Below, one piece after another: positions 51,611 to 61,379 of a stretch of DNA of 64,000 bases (positions are counted from its first letter, which is position 1; every line of letters begins with the position of its first letter). The translations under genes and the position numbers were made by a program. The notes under the pieces were generated by a model. The model had not been told where the DNA came from and searched no databases. It saw only the letters and a program-made list of their open reading frames with translations. Source of the DNA: Hymenobacter swuensis DY53 (GTDB lineage Bacteria > Bacteroidota > Bacteroidia > Cytophagales > Hymenobacteraceae); contig NZ_CP007145.1 in the NCBI RefSeq assembly GCF_000576555.1, forward strand, positions 4,796,501-4,860,500. Reading direction: 5' to 3'.

Positions 51611-51804
51611 TACAGCTTTGCCGTTTTTGAAATAGCAAAGAGGAGAGCCGCTATTTCAGCGGTTCAGCGCTGGGAAAAGGACCGTATGCTTTGCGTCGCC
51701 GCCGCAAGCAGACAACTGCCGCGCCATTTCATTACCTAATGACCATCTTTTTTGGTTATTTTGCACCTCTTTCACCTTTTCTTACTGCGCTTTTTTTCAA
51801 GTAA

Positions 51805-53937
51805 ATGGCATTAATCAACACGATTCGAGAAAAATCGGGCTGGGCGGTCGGGGCCATCATCATCGGCCTGCTGCTCTTTATGCTCGGCGGTGACTTCCTG
51901 TATGGTCGGAGCAGCATCTTCGGCAAAAACGATACGTCGGTAGGCGAAGTGGCCGGTGAAAAGGTGGAGTACGATGACTTCAACAACACGCTGGAGCAGG
52001 CCAAGCAGCAGTTCATTCAGCAGCAGCAGCGCCAGCCCGATGACCAGGCTATGGGCTACCTGCGCGACCAGGCATGGAACCAGACCCTCTACCGCATTGC
52101 CTTCCAGAAGGAATTCGACAAGCTGGGGCTGAAAGTATCCGACGAGGAACTGACCGATATGGTACAGGGTACCAACGTGCACCCCAGTATCCGTCAGGCC
52201 TTCACCGACCCGAAAACGGGCCAGTTCGACGTGCTAAAAGTGAAGGAGTACCTGCGCAACCTCGATAAGATGGATCCGCAGGCCCAGGCCGCGTTTGCCA
52301 ACTTCGAAGCGAACCTGCGTCCCGAACGGCTGGGCACCAAGTACAACAACCTGCTCAAAATGAGCACCTACGTCACCTCGGCCGAAGCCAAGCGCTACAA
52401 CGAGGGCCAGGCGGCCCAGGCCAGCCTGCGCTACCTATTTGTACCGTACTTCTCCCTCTCCGATTCAAGCGTGAAAGTGAGCAACGAGCAGCTGCAGGCC
52501 TACATCGACAAAAACAAAGGGCGCTACAAAGTAGAGGATGGCCGCAGCATTGAGTACGTGACCATCCCGGTAACGGCTTCGGTAGAAGACAGCACCACCG
52601 TGCGTAAAACCGTAGATGAGCTGGCGGCCCGGTTTGCCACTGCTCCGGTAGACTCGGCTTTCGTGAAGCTGAACTCCGACAATCCCACCCGCCCCGCTTT
52701 CCTTTCGCCGGCCGATATGCCCGAGAAGCTGCGCGCTCAGCTGCCCCTGCAGCTGGGAAAAGTATATGGCCCTTACGCTGAAAACGGCACGTACTCGCTG
52801 TATAAAGTGTCGAGCCAGAAAGCCGGTGCCCAAGCCGCGGCCCGCGCCAGCCACATCCTCATCAAGCCCGAAGGTACCACGCCCGAGGCCGATGCGGCTG
52901 CTAAAGCCAAGGCCACGGAAGTGCTAAACAAAATCAAAGGTGGCGCCGATTTTGCCGCCATGGCCCGTCAGTACGGTACGGATGGCACCACTGCTACCGG
53001 CGGCGACCTGGGCTGGTTCCAGCAGGGCCGTATGGTACCCGAGTTTGAGAAGGCCGTATTTGCCGCCGCTTCGCCTGGCCTGCTGCCCGCTCCGGTGAAA
53101 ACGTCGTTCGGCTACCACATCATCAAAATTACGGCTCCCAAAACCACGCAGACCTACGAAGTAGCCACGGTACAGAAAGGCATTCAGCCCACCGATGCTA
53201 CCCGTGACGCCGCGTACCAGAAAGCGCAGGAGCTGAAAGGTGCCGCTACCGATCTGGCTTCCTTCCGCGCCGCTGTGGCGAAGGATAAGAGCCTGCAGAA
53301 AATGGAAGCCAAAGGCCTCGGCCGCGGCGACCAAGCTGTGAACAACATCCAGAACGCCCGCTCCATTGTGCGCTGGGCCTACGGCGTAAACCCCGAAGGC
53401 TCGCCTACCGAGGTAGGCGACGTATCCCGGGTATTTGATGACGTGGGCGACCAGTATGTAATTGCGGTATTGACCGGTGAGCGGACCAAAGGCACCGCCG
53501 ACGTGGCTAGCGTGAAGCCGGAAGTAACGGCCCTCGTGCGCAATGAGTTGAAAGCTGAGCAGATCATCAGCAAGCTGAACGCCGCCAAAGGCAGCTCGCT
53601 GGAGCAGATTGCTCAGGCGTACGGCAACGGCGCCCAGGTGAAAACCGCCGACAACGTGGTTCTGGGTCAGGGCATGATTCCCGGCCTCGGCTCGGAGCCG
53701 GTAGCCGTGGGCAAAGCCTTCGGGCTGAAAGCCGGCCAGAAGTCGAAAGCCTTTGCTGGCGAGCAGGGTGTGTTAATCGTGGAAGCGGTAAGCACTACGC
53801 CCGCGCCGGCCACGGCTGACGTGAAAGCAGCCAAGCAGCAGCTCACCGCCCAGCGCGTAGCCCGCGCCGATGGTCTTATCTATGAGGCTATTAAGCAACA
53901 CGCCAACGTGAAGGACAACCGCACCAAGTTCTTCTAA
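51805..53937 (+). CDS. ppiD: Periplasmic folding chaperone PpiD (SurA-like peptidyl-prolyl isomerase)
   Basis: 710 residues. One N-terminal membrane anchor (about residues 13-29) is followed by an N-terminal SurA/PpiD chaperone domain and a parvulin (rotamase) domain from about residue 346 (ASHILIKPEGTTPEADA ... GGDLGWFQQGRMVPEFEKAVF ... FGYHIIKI). A long helical C-terminal domain follows. It assists outer-membrane and periplasmic protein folding at the Sec translocon exit. A TTATTTTG box near 51756-51763 may be the promoter. It is separated from the small membrane protein gene by a terminator, so it is probably its own unit. Confidence 0.93.
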   Translation: MALINTIREKSGWAVGAIIIGLLLFMLGGDFLYGRSSIFGKNDTSVGEVAGEKVEYDDFNNTLEQAKQQFIQQQQRQPDDQAMGYLRDQAWNQTLYRIAFQKEFDKLGLKVSDEELTDMVQGTNVHPSIRQAFTDPKTGQFDVLKVKEYLRNLDKMDPQAQAAFANFEANLRPERLGTKYNNLLKMSTYVTSAEAKRYNEGQAAQASLRYLFVPYFSLSDSSVKVSNEQLQAYIDKNKGRYKVEDGRSIEYVTIPVTASVEDSTTVRKTVDELAARFATAPVDSAFVKLNSDNPTRPAFLSPADMPEKLRAQLPLQLGKVYGPYAENGTYSLYKVSSQKAGAQAAARASHILIKPEGTTPEADAAAKAKATEVLNKIKGGADFAAMARQYGTDGTTATGGDLGWFQQGRMVPEFEKAVFAAASPGLLPAPVKTSFGYHIIKITAPKTTQTYEVATVQKGIQPTDATRDAAYQKAQELKGAATDLASFRAAVAKDKSLQKMEAKGLGRGDQAVNNIQNARSIVRWAYGVNPEGSPTEVGDVSRVFDDVGDQYVIAVLTGERTKGTADVASVKPEVTALVRNELKAEQIISKLNAAKGSSLEQIAQAYGNGAQVKTADNVVLGQGMIPGLGSEPVAVGKAFGLKAGQKSKAFAGEQGVLIVEAVSTTPAPATADVKAAKQQLTAQRVARADGLIYEAIKQHANVKDNRTKFF

Positions 53938-53959
53938 ACCAGGCTGAGTAAGAAACAGC

Positions 53960-53995
53960 AAAAGGGCCGTACCTTAGAGGTGCGGCCCTTTTTTG
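53960..53995 (+). terminator. Intrinsic terminator after ppiD
   Basis: The stem AAAAGGGCCGTACCT/GAGGTGCGGCCCTTTT has one mismatch and a T-run. Confidence 0.88.
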
Positions 53996-53999
53996 ATTT

Positions 54000-54116
54000 A
54001 GCGAATCGGTGACTTGGCGATTTAGTGAATTGAATGAGCCTGAGATGCAGGCTGCGCAAGTGTTACAGGCTCAACGGTCAGCTCACTAAATCACTAGGTC
54101 ACTGAATCACCGTCAG
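54000..54116. repeat. Imperfect intergenic inverted repeat before the TPR gene
   Basis: GATTTAGTGA on the left and TCACTAAATC on the right are exact inverted copies. They are embedded in longer, looser arms containing GGTGACTTGG and CTAGGTCAC. Confidence 0.6.
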
Positions 54117-54136
54117 GGTCTTTTCGTTATGCGCTT

Positions 54137-55969
54137 ATGAAAAAGTCGTTGCGTTTGGGAGTAGGGAAGGCAGGGCTGACCGTGTTGCTATTGGCAGCCG
54201 GGCCGGTGGTAGCCCAGGTTCAGGAAGACAGCCAGGTGCAGCTAGCTCGTGAGTATGAGCGCAAGGGCGAGCATGAGAAGGCCGCCTTTCTGTTCGGCCG
54301 ACTGCGCAACGATGAGCAGACGGCCCCCAACATCCTGCCCGATTACCTGGCTGCCCTGCAAGGACTCAAGCGCCCCAAAGATGCCGAGAAGCTGGTGAAG
54401 CGTGCCCAAAAGCAACGGCCCCAGGAAGCCAAGCTGGGCGTCACGCTGGGCCAGGTGTACGCCCAGGCTCCCGATGAGCTAGCCGCCCAAAAGCAGTGGG
54501 AGCGGGTGCTGGCCCAGCTGCCCCCGGAACAGGTAGTAGCCGTAGCCACCGAGTTTCAGAAGCTGGCGTTACCTGACTGGGCTATCCGTACCTATCTGCG
54601 CGGCCGGGAGCTGGCCCGTTCCGAAACCGAGTTCGGCCCCCAGCTCATCCAGCTCTACACCCAGCAGGGCCAGACGGATAAGCTGATGGCCGAAACTCTG
54701 CGTCTGGTGCAGGACGATGAGCGGCAACTGCCCTTCGTGCGCAACATGCTTCAAAACAGCCTCCAGGAAGATAAGGACTTTGCCACGCTGGAAAAAGAGC
54801 TGCTGAGTCTGGTGCAGAAAAACCCCGAGCTGCCTGTGTACAGTGAGTTGCTGCTGTGGCTGCAGGTGCAGCGCCGCGACTTTACCGGCGCGCTGGTGCA
54901 GGCCAAAGCCCTCGACCGGCGCGGCCGTACCGAAGGCCAGCGCGTACTGGAAGTAGCCGAAATTGCCCGCCGCAACAAAGACTACGAAAGCGCAATCCAA
55001 GGCTACGATTACGTGGTGCGCGAGTACCGCAACCAACCGTACTACGCCCTGGCCCGCCAGCGCCTCGTGCAGACCCGCGAGGACCAGGTACGCAACACGT
55101 ACCCCGTCAGCCCCGCCCAGCTGCGGAGCCTGCTGCAGGAGTATGAGCAGGTGCTTACTGACCTGGGCCGCACGCCCGATACGGCCCCGGTGCTGCGTAG
55201 CATGGCGGCCTTGCGCGCCTTCCAGCTCGATGAGAAGGAACCCGCCATGAAGCTGCTCAACGAGGTAATCACCATGCCCCGCGCCAGCCTCGATGTGGTG
55301 GATCAGGCAAAGATTGATCTGGCCGATATCTACCTGCTGCGCGCCGAGCCTTGGGAAGCTACCCTGTTGTACTCGCAGGTAGAGAAGTCGCACAAGGATA
55401 CGCCGCTGGGTTATGATGCCAAGCTGCGCAACGCCCGCCTCAGCTACTTTGCCGGCGACTTCAAGCTGGCCCAGTCGCATCTGGATATTCTCAAGCAGGC
55501 CACCAGCCGAGAAATTGCCAACGATGCCATGCAGCTCAGCCTGCTCATCACCGACAACACGGCCATGGACACGGCCGGCGTGGCCCTGCGCGACTACGCC
55601 GTGGTGGAGCAGCAGGTATTCCAGAACAAGTTGCCGGAAGCCCTGCGCGGCCTCGATGCTCTGCTGGCCAAGTATCCCGGCCACGCGCTGCAGGACGACG
55701 CTTGGTACCTGAAGGCCCAGCTTCAGCGCCGCACCGGTGACTATCCCGGTGCCTTAGCCACCCTGGAGCGCATTACGGCTAACCCCAAATATGATGTGCT
55801 CAGCGACGACGCACTGTTCTTGGCCGCTCTCATTCAGGAGGAAAACGTGCAGGACCGCGAGAAAGCCCAGCAGCTCTACAACCAGGTTATCACCAAGTAC
55901 CCCGGCAGCATCTACGTGGCCGAAGCCCGCAAACGGTTCCGCAAAATGCGCGGCGATGCGGTCAACTAG
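54137..55969 (+). CDS. Exported tetratricopeptide repeat protein
   Basis: 610 residues. The signal peptide ends at VVAQ (about residue 27). The entire mature part is helical with TPR-like units (LAREYERKGEHEKAAFLFGRL, KNKDYESAIQGYDYVVREYRNQPYYALARQ, QRRTGDYPGALATLERI, EKAQQLYNQVITKYPGSIYVAEARKRFRKMRGD). The last units match the YfiO/BamD-type outer-membrane TPR proteins. It probably serves as a periplasmic scaffold for envelope assembly or secretion. It is flanked by intergenic repeats and is monocistronic. Confidence 0.9.
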   Translation: MKKSLRLGVGKAGLTVLLLAAGPVVAQVQEDSQVQLAREYERKGEHEKAAFLFGRLRNDEQTAPNILPDYLAALQGLKRPKDAEKLVKRAQKQRPQEAKLGVTLGQVYAQAPDELAAQKQWERVLAQLPPEQVVAVATEFQKLALPDWAIRTYLRGRELARSETEFGPQLIQLYTQQGQTDKLMAETLRLVQDDERQLPFVRNMLQNSLQEDKDFATLEKELLSLVQKNPELPVYSELLLWLQVQRRDFTGALVQAKALDRRGRTEGQRVLEVAEIARRNKDYESAIQGYDYVVREYRNQPYYALARQRLVQTREDQVRNTYPVSPAQLRSLLQEYEQVLTDLGRTPDTAPVLRSMAALRAFQLDEKEPAMKLLNEVITMPRASLDVVDQAKIDLADIYLLRAEPWEATLLYSQVEKSHKDTPLGYDAKLRNARLSYFAGDFKLAQSHLDILKQATSREIANDAMQLSLLITDNTAMDTAGVALRDYAVVEQQVFQNKLPEALRGLDALLAKYPGHALQDDAWYLKAQLQRRTGDYPGALATLERITANPKYDVLSDDALFLAALIQEENVQDREKAQQLYNQVITKYPGSIYVAEARKRFRKMRGDAVN

Positions 55970-55972
55970 AAT

Positions 55973-56173
55973 CACAGATTTTCGCTGATTAACTGTGGTT
56001 TCGCTGATTCAGGCCGGCAAAACGTGTACCCCGGAGCTGGGCTCTGGCTTGCGCTTAGGAGTAAGACCCTTCTGACGCGGGCCGGAGCCCAGCTCCGGGG
56101 TACACGTTTTGCCGGCCTCGAACACTACCCCCTCAATCTGCGGCATCTGCACCCGAATCTGCGAAAATCTGTG
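55973..56173. repeat. Composite 201-bp palindromic element before recJ
   Basis: The outer 13-bp inverted repeat is CACAGATTTTCGC (55973-55985) with GCGAAAATCTGTG (56161-56173). An inner perfect 34-bp inverted repeat lies at 56011-56044 and 56085-56118 with a 40-base spacer. TGATT/AATC units between them recall the leader of the gene at 11944. It is probably a non-autonomous mobile or regulatory element. Confidence 0.9.
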
Positions 56174-56185
56174 CTTCTGTTTTTG

Positions 56186-56193
56186 TACTTTTG
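56186..56193 (+). promoter_or_regulatory. -7 promoter box of recJ
   Basis: TACTTTTG is a perfect TAnnTTTG box, 34 bases before ATG 56227. It overlaps the in-frame upstream ATG at 56191 and so rules that start out. Confidence 0.65.
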
Positions 56194-56226
56194 GAGATAC
56201 TGCCGCTGTTAGGCTCCTCTGTACTC

Positions 56227-57948
56227 ATGGAAAAACGATGGATTCGCAAGCCCGCGCCTGACGTTGAAACAGTCCGGCATCTGGCTGATGCGCTGCGCGT
56301 AAACGAGGCCATCGTCAGCCTGCTGTGCCAGCGCAATGTGGGCACGTTTGAGGAAGCGCGTTCCTATTTCCGTCCCGACCTCAGCCAGCTACCCGACCCG
56401 CTGCTCATGCGCGACATGGACCGCGCCGTGGACCGCCTGCTCCAAGCCCTGCACCTGGGCGAGCGGGTGCTGGTATTTGGCGACTATGACGTGGACGGGA
56501 CTACCTCCGTGGCACTGGTGTACAGCTATTTGTGCCGATTTTTCGGGCCGGAGCGCATTGATTACTACATTCCGGACCGCTACAAAGAGGGCTATGGCAT
56601 TTCCGACGCCGGCATCGACCATGCCCACGACTTCGGCTACCAGCTCATTATTGCCCTCGACTGCGGTGTGAAGTCGGTGGATAAGATTGCCTATGCCAAC
56701 CAGCGCGGCGTCGATTTTATCATCTGTGACCACCACTTACCCGGTCCCGAGCTGCCAGCGGCCGTGGCCGTACTCGACCCCAAGCGCCAGGATTGCCCGT
56801 ATCCGTTCAAGGAACTGTCGGGCTGCGGCGTGGGCTTCAAACTGATGCAGGCCTTCACCCAGCACCAAGGCCTGCCCGAAGACGAACTCTATGAGTTGTT
56901 GGACTTAGTGGCCGTGAGCATTGCCGCCGACATCGTGCCCATCTACGGCGAAAACCGCACCCTGGCCTACCACGGCCTGCGCCTCATTAACGACCGGACC
57001 CGGCCTCAGCGCCCCGGCCTGGATGCGCTGCGCGAACTGGCCGGCCTGCAAACCGCCGAGCTAAACATTAGCAGTCTGGTGTTCGGGTTTGCGCCCCGCA
57101 TCAACGCGGCCGGCCGCATGGGTGACGCCAAACGCTCGGTGGCCATGCTGCTGGCCGGCAGCACCGCAGAAGCCGTAGCCACTGCCGGCGTAGTCGACAA
57201 AACCAACCAGGAACGCCGGGGTTTCGACACTAGCATAACGAAGGAAGCGCTGGAAATGATTGAGCAGAGCGACCTGCTGCGCACCGCCCGCACCACCGTG
57301 CTATTCAAGCAGGATTGGCATAAAGGCGTGGTGGGCATTGTGGCCTCGCGCTGTCTCGATAAGTACTACCGGCCCACCATTATCCTCACCGAAAGCAACG
57401 GCAAAGCCACCGGCTCAGCTCGTTCGGTGGTAGGGTTCGATGTGCACCAAGCCATTGAGGACTGCGCCGAGCTGCTCGACCAGTACGGCGGCCACATGTA
57501 CGCCGCCGGCCTCACGCTGCCGGTAGAGAACGTGCCCGCTTTCCAGGAGAAATTCGAGCGGATTGTAGCCGGTCGTATCCTGCCGGAGCAGCTGATTCCG
57601 CCCGTGGAAATTGACTGGACCATTCGACTAAGCGACATTACGCCGTCGTTTTACCGGCTGCTGAGCCAGATGGAGCCGTTCGGTCCTGGCAACCCCAACC
57701 CGGTGTTTGCCTCCGAGCAGGTGTACGCCACCCCCGATTCGGCGCGCATTGTAGGCAACTCCCACCTCAAGCTTACCCTCACTCAGGACGGCCACCACAC
57801 CGTGGATGCCATTGGCTTCGGGCTGGGCGAATACCACGAGCAAATTCGTCAGGGCCAGCCGTTCAGCGTTTGTTACACCATCGAAATCAACGAGTACCGG
57901 GGCGTGAAGAACCTGCAGCTGCGGGTGAAGGACATCCGGTGGGAGTAG
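56227..57948 (+). CDS. recJ: Single-stranded-DNA-specific exonuclease RecJ
   Basis: 573 residues from ATG 56227. It is a 5-prime to 3-prime ssDNA exonuclease in recombination and mismatch repair. DHH-family motifs are complete: motif I VFGDYDVDGTTS (D86, D88, D90), ALDCG, motif III ICDHHLPG (D168-H170), the later motif DIVPIYGENR, and the DHHA1 region FAPRINAAGRMGDA. The C-terminal OB domain is present (GVKNLQLRVKDIRWE). It works in the same RecFOR pathway as the recF gene at 41.8 kb. Confidence 0.97.
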   Translation: MEKRWIRKPAPDVETVRHLADALRVNEAIVSLLCQRNVGTFEEARSYFRPDLSQLPDPLLMRDMDRAVDRLLQALHLGERVLVFGDYDVDGTTSVALVYSYLCRFFGPERIDYYIPDRYKEGYGISDAGIDHAHDFGYQLIIALDCGVKSVDKIAYANQRGVDFIICDHHLPGPELPAAVAVLDPKRQDCPYPFKELSGCGVGFKLMQAFTQHQGLPEDELYELLDLVAVSIAADIVPIYGENRTLAYHGLRLINDRTRPQRPGLDALRELAGLQTAELNISSLVFGFAPRINAAGRMGDAKRSVAMLLAGSTAEAVATAGVVDKTNQERRGFDTSITKEALEMIEQSDLLRTARTTVLFKQDWHKGVVGIVASRCLDKYYRPTIILTESNGKATGSARSVVGFDVHQAIEDCAELLDQYGGHMYAAGLTLPVENVPAFQEKFERIVAGRILPEQLIPPVEIDWTIRLSDITPSFYRLLSQMEPFGPGNPNPVFASEQVYATPDSARIVGNSHLKLTLTQDGHHTVDAIGFGLGEYHEQIRQGQPFSVCYTIEINEYRGVKNLQLRVKDIRWE

Positions 57949-57967
57949 CGGTGAGTGAGTGAAGCAG

Positions 57968-58327
57968 TTACTTACGCACTTTCCACACCCAGCCAATAAG
58001 CACCAGTTGGAGCGGCAGGCGCGCCCATAGCGCCCATAACGGCACTGGCAGGCCTGCGCCGCGGGTTTGCAGCATGTATACGTTGGCTGGAAACACGGCT
58101 ACCAGTAGCGCCATCAGGCCCCAAGCGGCCCAGCAGCGGGTAGCGGGAATAAGCAGCCCGAGGCTACCGGCCAGTTCAGCCGCGCCGCTCAGGTATACCA
58201 GTAGGAGGGGAGCCGGCAGGTAGGGCGGTACGATGCGCAGAAACCCCGCTGGGTTAGTAAAATGCGTAATGCCGGCCCCGATAAAAAACGTAGCCAGCAT
58301 AATGCGGCTGATGGTTTTGATGCGCAT
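57968..58327 (-). CDS. DoxX family membrane protein
   Basis: 119 residues from the ATG ending at 58327 (MRIKTISRIMLATFFIGAG); the longer frame to 58417 is not conserved-looking. It has four predicted membrane helices, with the family phrase GITHFTNPAGFLRIVPPYLPAP in the first loop and SGAAELAGSLGLLIP in the next helix. DoxX-type proteins are small inner-membrane quinone or redox-associated subunits of poorly known function. A TACCTTGT box on the - strand just before the ATG may be the promoter. It converges with recJ. Confidence 0.87.
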   Translation of the reverse strand: MRIKTISRIMLATFFIGAGITHFTNPAGFLRIVPPYLPAPLLLVYLSGAAELAGSLGLLIPATRCWAAWGLMALLVAVFPANVYMLQTRGAGLPVPLWALWARLPLQLVLIGWVWKVRK

Positions 58328-58431
58328 GCCGACAAGGTACAGGGGAATCGGCGTGTCGTTCGTGCCAGAAAGCTGTCCTTCGGGTACTTCGCCTGTAATG
58401 ACAATCCACCCGTTCACCCATTCATACTACC

Positions 58432-58439
58432 TATCTTCG
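58432..58439 (+). promoter_or_regulatory. -7 promoter box of the M61 peptidase gene
   Basis: TATCTTCG, one base off TAnnTTTG, lies 43 bases before the ATG. Confidence 0.45.
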
Positions 58440-58481
58440 CCGGGGCGTTAGTGCCGTATCCCATCTATCCTTGTTCGTTTT

Positions 58482-60317
58482 ATGAAAGCTACTTTGCTGG
58501 CCCTCGGGCTGAGCCTCGCCACCGCTTCGGCCGCTTTGGCCCAACAGCCCGCTGGCTACCAGATTCGCCTCGATTTGCAGCAGGTGACCAACGACCGGGT
58601 GAAGGTCGTTATTAATACCCCCGCTATCCGTGAGGCGCAGGCTACGTACGTTATGCCCTCGGTGGTGCCCGGCTCGTACTCCAAGAAGGATTACGGCCGC
58701 TTCGTGACCAGCTTCAAGGCGTTTGATAAGAATGGCAAGAGCCTGAAGGTGAAGAACAACGGCCCCAACCTGTTTGTCATCGACAACGCAACCAAGCTGG
58801 CCCGCCTCGAATACCTGGTGGACGATACCTGGGACGTGAAGCAGGACGACCAGTTCATCTTCCAGCCCGGCGGCACCAACATTGATGCCGGCCGCAACTT
58901 CACTATTAACCATTACGGCTTCTACGGCTACTTCGAGGGCTACAAGATGCTGCCCTACGAGGTGCAGGTGCAGAAACCCGCCGACCTCTACGGTGCCACC
59001 GCCTTGGATGTGCGCCGCGCTTCAACTACGCAGGACGTATTCACGGCCTCCAACTACGTGACGCTGGCCGACGGCCCCATCCTCTACGCCCGCCCCGATA
59101 CGGCCAGCTTCAGCACCGGCGGGGCCCGCATTTCGGTGGCCGTGCTGTCGGAGAGTGGCGCGGTGAAGGCTGCGGACGTAAGCCAGATGCTGCGGCCTAT
59201 GTCGGAGGCCTTGACGAAGTACTTTGGTAAGATGCCAGTGCCGCGCTACCAGTTTCTGTTCTACTTCCCCAGCCTCACCTCGGCGCTTAATAGCGAAAAA
59301 GGCGGTTACGGGGCCATGGAGCACAGCTACTCTTCTCTCTACTTCCTGCCCGAGCTGCCCGACGCCGACCGCCTGCGCAGTATGGTGCTGGAAGTGGCCT
59401 CGCACGAGTTTCTGCACATGCTGGCCCCGCTCAACATCCATTCCCGCGAAATCGGGGAGTTCGACTTCCGCAACCCCCAGATGTCGCAGCACTTGTGGCT
59501 GTACGAGGGCGTGACGGAGTACGTGTCGCAGCTGGTGCAGGTGCAGGGCGGGCTTATCACGCCGGAGGAGTTTCAGAAGCGCGTGAAGGAGAAAATCGAC
59601 AAGTCGGATAAGTACGCCACCGTGTCGTTTACGGAGATGAGCCGCCGCATTTTGGAAGACCCGTACAAAGACATGTATGAGAACGTATACAACAAGGGCG
59701 CGCTCATCGGGCTGCTGCTGGACATTCGCATCCGGGAGCTGAGCCAGGGCCGCCAGACGCTGCGCGACGTGCTGCTGGCCCTGCGCGAGAAGTACGGCCC
59801 CACCCGCTCCTTCGAGGACAAAGACCTGATTCCTGAAATCGTGGCCCTTACCAACCCCGAAATCGGGACGTTCTTCCGCCGCTACGTGGAGGGCGCCGAG
59901 CCGCTGCCGCTGGCCGAGGACCTGGCCAAAATCGGGTGGACGTACGCGCCCACCGGCCAGGCCCGCGTGAAGGCGTTCGGTAACCTGGGCTTCGCCTATG
60001 ACCAGAGCAAGGACCAGTTCCGGGTAGCCAAAACCAAGCCTGAGGACAACGCCTTCGGTCTGGACGAGGGCGACGTGGTGGTGGCTATCAACGGGCAGTC
60101 GGTAACGATGCAGACCGCCGAGAAGCTGCTGCGCCCGTTGGTAGAGCCCCAGACGGCCGACGCCGTACGGGTGAAGTTCCGCCACGGCAACGGTGCCGAG
60201 CAGGAACGCCAGGCCACCCCGCGCGAGTTTGAAGTAGAAGTCAAGAACCTCGTCGAAACGCAGTCTGCTGCCACTCCCGCCCAGCAAACGCTGCGTAGCA
60301 GGTTGTTAAAAGGGTAG
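58482..60317 (+). CDS. M61 family metallopeptidase with PDZ domain (glycyl aminopeptidase type)
   Basis: 611 residues. The signal peptide ends at ALAQ (about residue 21). An N-terminal beta domain contains YVMPSVVPGSYSKKDYGRF, typical of M61. The zinc motif is HEFLH (H308, E309, H312) in VASHEFLHMLAPLN, with the downstream LYEGVTEYVSQ supplying the third ligand region. A PDZ domain follows near the C-terminus (DNAFGLDEGDVVVAINGQSV). It should act in the periplasm on peptides or proteins with small N-terminal residues. It is monocistronic and followed by lptB with its own promoter. Confidence 0.95.
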   Translation: MKATLLALGLSLATASAALAQQPAGYQIRLDLQQVTNDRVKVVINTPAIREAQATYVMPSVVPGSYSKKDYGRFVTSFKAFDKNGKSLKVKNNGPNLFVIDNATKLARLEYLVDDTWDVKQDDQFIFQPGGTNIDAGRNFTINHYGFYGYFEGYKMLPYEVQVQKPADLYGATALDVRRASTTQDVFTASNYVTLADGPILYARPDTASFSTGGARISVAVLSESGAVKAADVSQMLRPMSEALTKYFGKMPVPRYQFLFYFPSLTSALNSEKGGYGAMEHSYSSLYFLPELPDADRLRSMVLEVASHEFLHMLAPLNIHSREIGEFDFRNPQMSQHLWLYEGVTEYVSQLVQVQGGLITPEEFQKRVKEKIDKSDKYATVSFTEMSRRILEDPYKDMYENVYNKGALIGLLLDIRIRELSQGRQTLRDVLLALREKYGPTRSFEDKDLIPEIVALTNPEIGTFFRRYVEGAEPLPLAEDLAKIGWTYAPTGQARVKAFGNLGFAYDQSKDQFRVAKTKPEDNAFGLDEGDVVVAINGQSVTMQTAEKLLRPLVEPQTADAVRVKFRHGNGAEQERQATPREFEVEVKNLVETQSAATPAQQTLRSRLLKG

Positions 60318-60385
60318 AGACGCGTCAGTACAAGCGGCGCTTTGAGGTGTCGTTGTGCCGCCTCGAAATGACACACCTGTTGACC
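60318..60385. repeat. Degenerate palindromic repeat fragment
   Basis: AGGTGTCGTT and AATGACACACCT form a loose inverted repeat. On the - strand it reads GTCATTTCGAGGCGGCACAACGACACC, similar to the CGTCATTCCGAG ends of the REPIN-like elements. Confidence 0.4.
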
Positions 60386-60399
60386 TTCCTGCTTCCCCT

Positions 60400-60407
60400 T
60401 ACCTTTG
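60400..60407 (+). promoter_or_regulatory. -7 promoter box of lptB
   Basis: TACCTTTG is a perfect TAnnTTTG box and a TTG lies 17 bases upstream (60380-60382). The box is only 8 bases before the ATG, so the mRNA is nearly leaderless. Confidence 0.75.
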
Positions 60408-60414
60408 CCCCACG

Positions 60415-61188
60415 ATGATTCTACGAGCCGAGCACCTGGTTAAGAAATACAAGTCGCGCACGGTAGTGAACGACATGTCGCTGCAAGTGGAGCAGGGCGA
60501 GATTGTGGGGCTGCTGGGGCCGAACGGAGCCGGCAAAACCACCTCGTTCTACATGACGGTGGGCATGGTGAAGCCCGACTCCGGCCGCGTATTTCTCGAT
60601 GACAAGGAAATCACCAAGCTGCCCATTTACCAGCGGGCCCGGCTGGGCGTGGGCTATCTGGCCCAGGAGGCCAGCGTATTTCGCGACCTGACCGTGGAGG
60701 AAAACATTCTGGCTGTGCTGGAAATGACGGATATGCCCAAGCAGGCTCAGCGCGACAAGGTAGAAGAGCTCATTAGTGAATTCAGCCTCGGCCATGTGCG
60801 CAAAAATCTGGGCCGGGTGCTGAGCGGCGGTGAGCGGCGGCGCACCGAAATTGCCCGGGCCTTGGCCGTCGACCCCAAGTTTGTGCTGCTCGATGAGCCG
60901 TTTGCCGGCGTCGACCCCATTGCTACCGAGGAAATCCAGAGCATCGTGGCCCGCCTCAAACACAAAAACATTGGCATCCTCATCACCGACCACGATGTGA
61001 ACTCCACCCTGGCCATTGTGGACCGGGCGTACCTACTCTTCGAGGGTAAGCTGCTGAAAGCCGGTACCGCCGAGGAACTGGCTGAAGATGAGATGGTACG
61101 CCGCGTGTACCTGGGCAAGAATTTCGAGCTGAAACGCAAGGACTACACCACGGCTCCCGGTCAGGATATGACTGCGGAAAGTGCCTGA
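60415..61188 (+). CDS. lptB: LPS export ABC transporter ATP-binding protein LptB
   Basis: 257 residues from ATG 60415 ([18 protein letters not shown]). Walker A is GPNGAGKTT (35-43), the signature is LSGGERRR (about 136-143, the GGERRR form typical of LptB), Walker B is [13 protein letters not shown], and the H-loop is ITDHDVN. It powers extraction of lipopolysaccharide from the inner membrane by LptB2FG. lptF and lptG are not in the window; lptC is 9 kb upstream. Nearly leaderless by its promoter position. A C-terminal tail (about residues 243-257) is polar. Confidence 0.96.
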   Translation: MILRAEHLVKKYKSRTVVNDMSLQVEQGEIVGLLGPNGAGKTTSFYMTVGMVKPDSGRVFLDDKEITKLPIYQRARLGVGYLAQEASVFRDLTVEENILAVLEMTDMPKQAQRDKVEELISEFSLGHVRKNLGRVLSGGERRRTEIARALAVDPKFVLLDEPFAGVDPIATEEIQSIVARLKHKNIGILITDHDVNSTLAIVDRAYLLFEGKLLKAGTAEELAEDEMVRRVYLGKNFELKRKDYTTAPGQDMTAESA

Positions 61189-61379
61189 GGTGAGCTCAGC
61201 AAGCTTGCTGTACTGCTGCCTCACCTGATAGGCAGGGCCAGTGCCGTAAACGCAGCCGCGAAAAGGCCGTTGGGGTCCCGTCAGAATCACCCAAAGCATT
61301 TCGGTAACTTTCCCGGGCGGTCAGCGGTACAGCGTATCCGGTGGCCGCCCGGCCGCTTTTTCCTTCTCATCTCTCCTCC

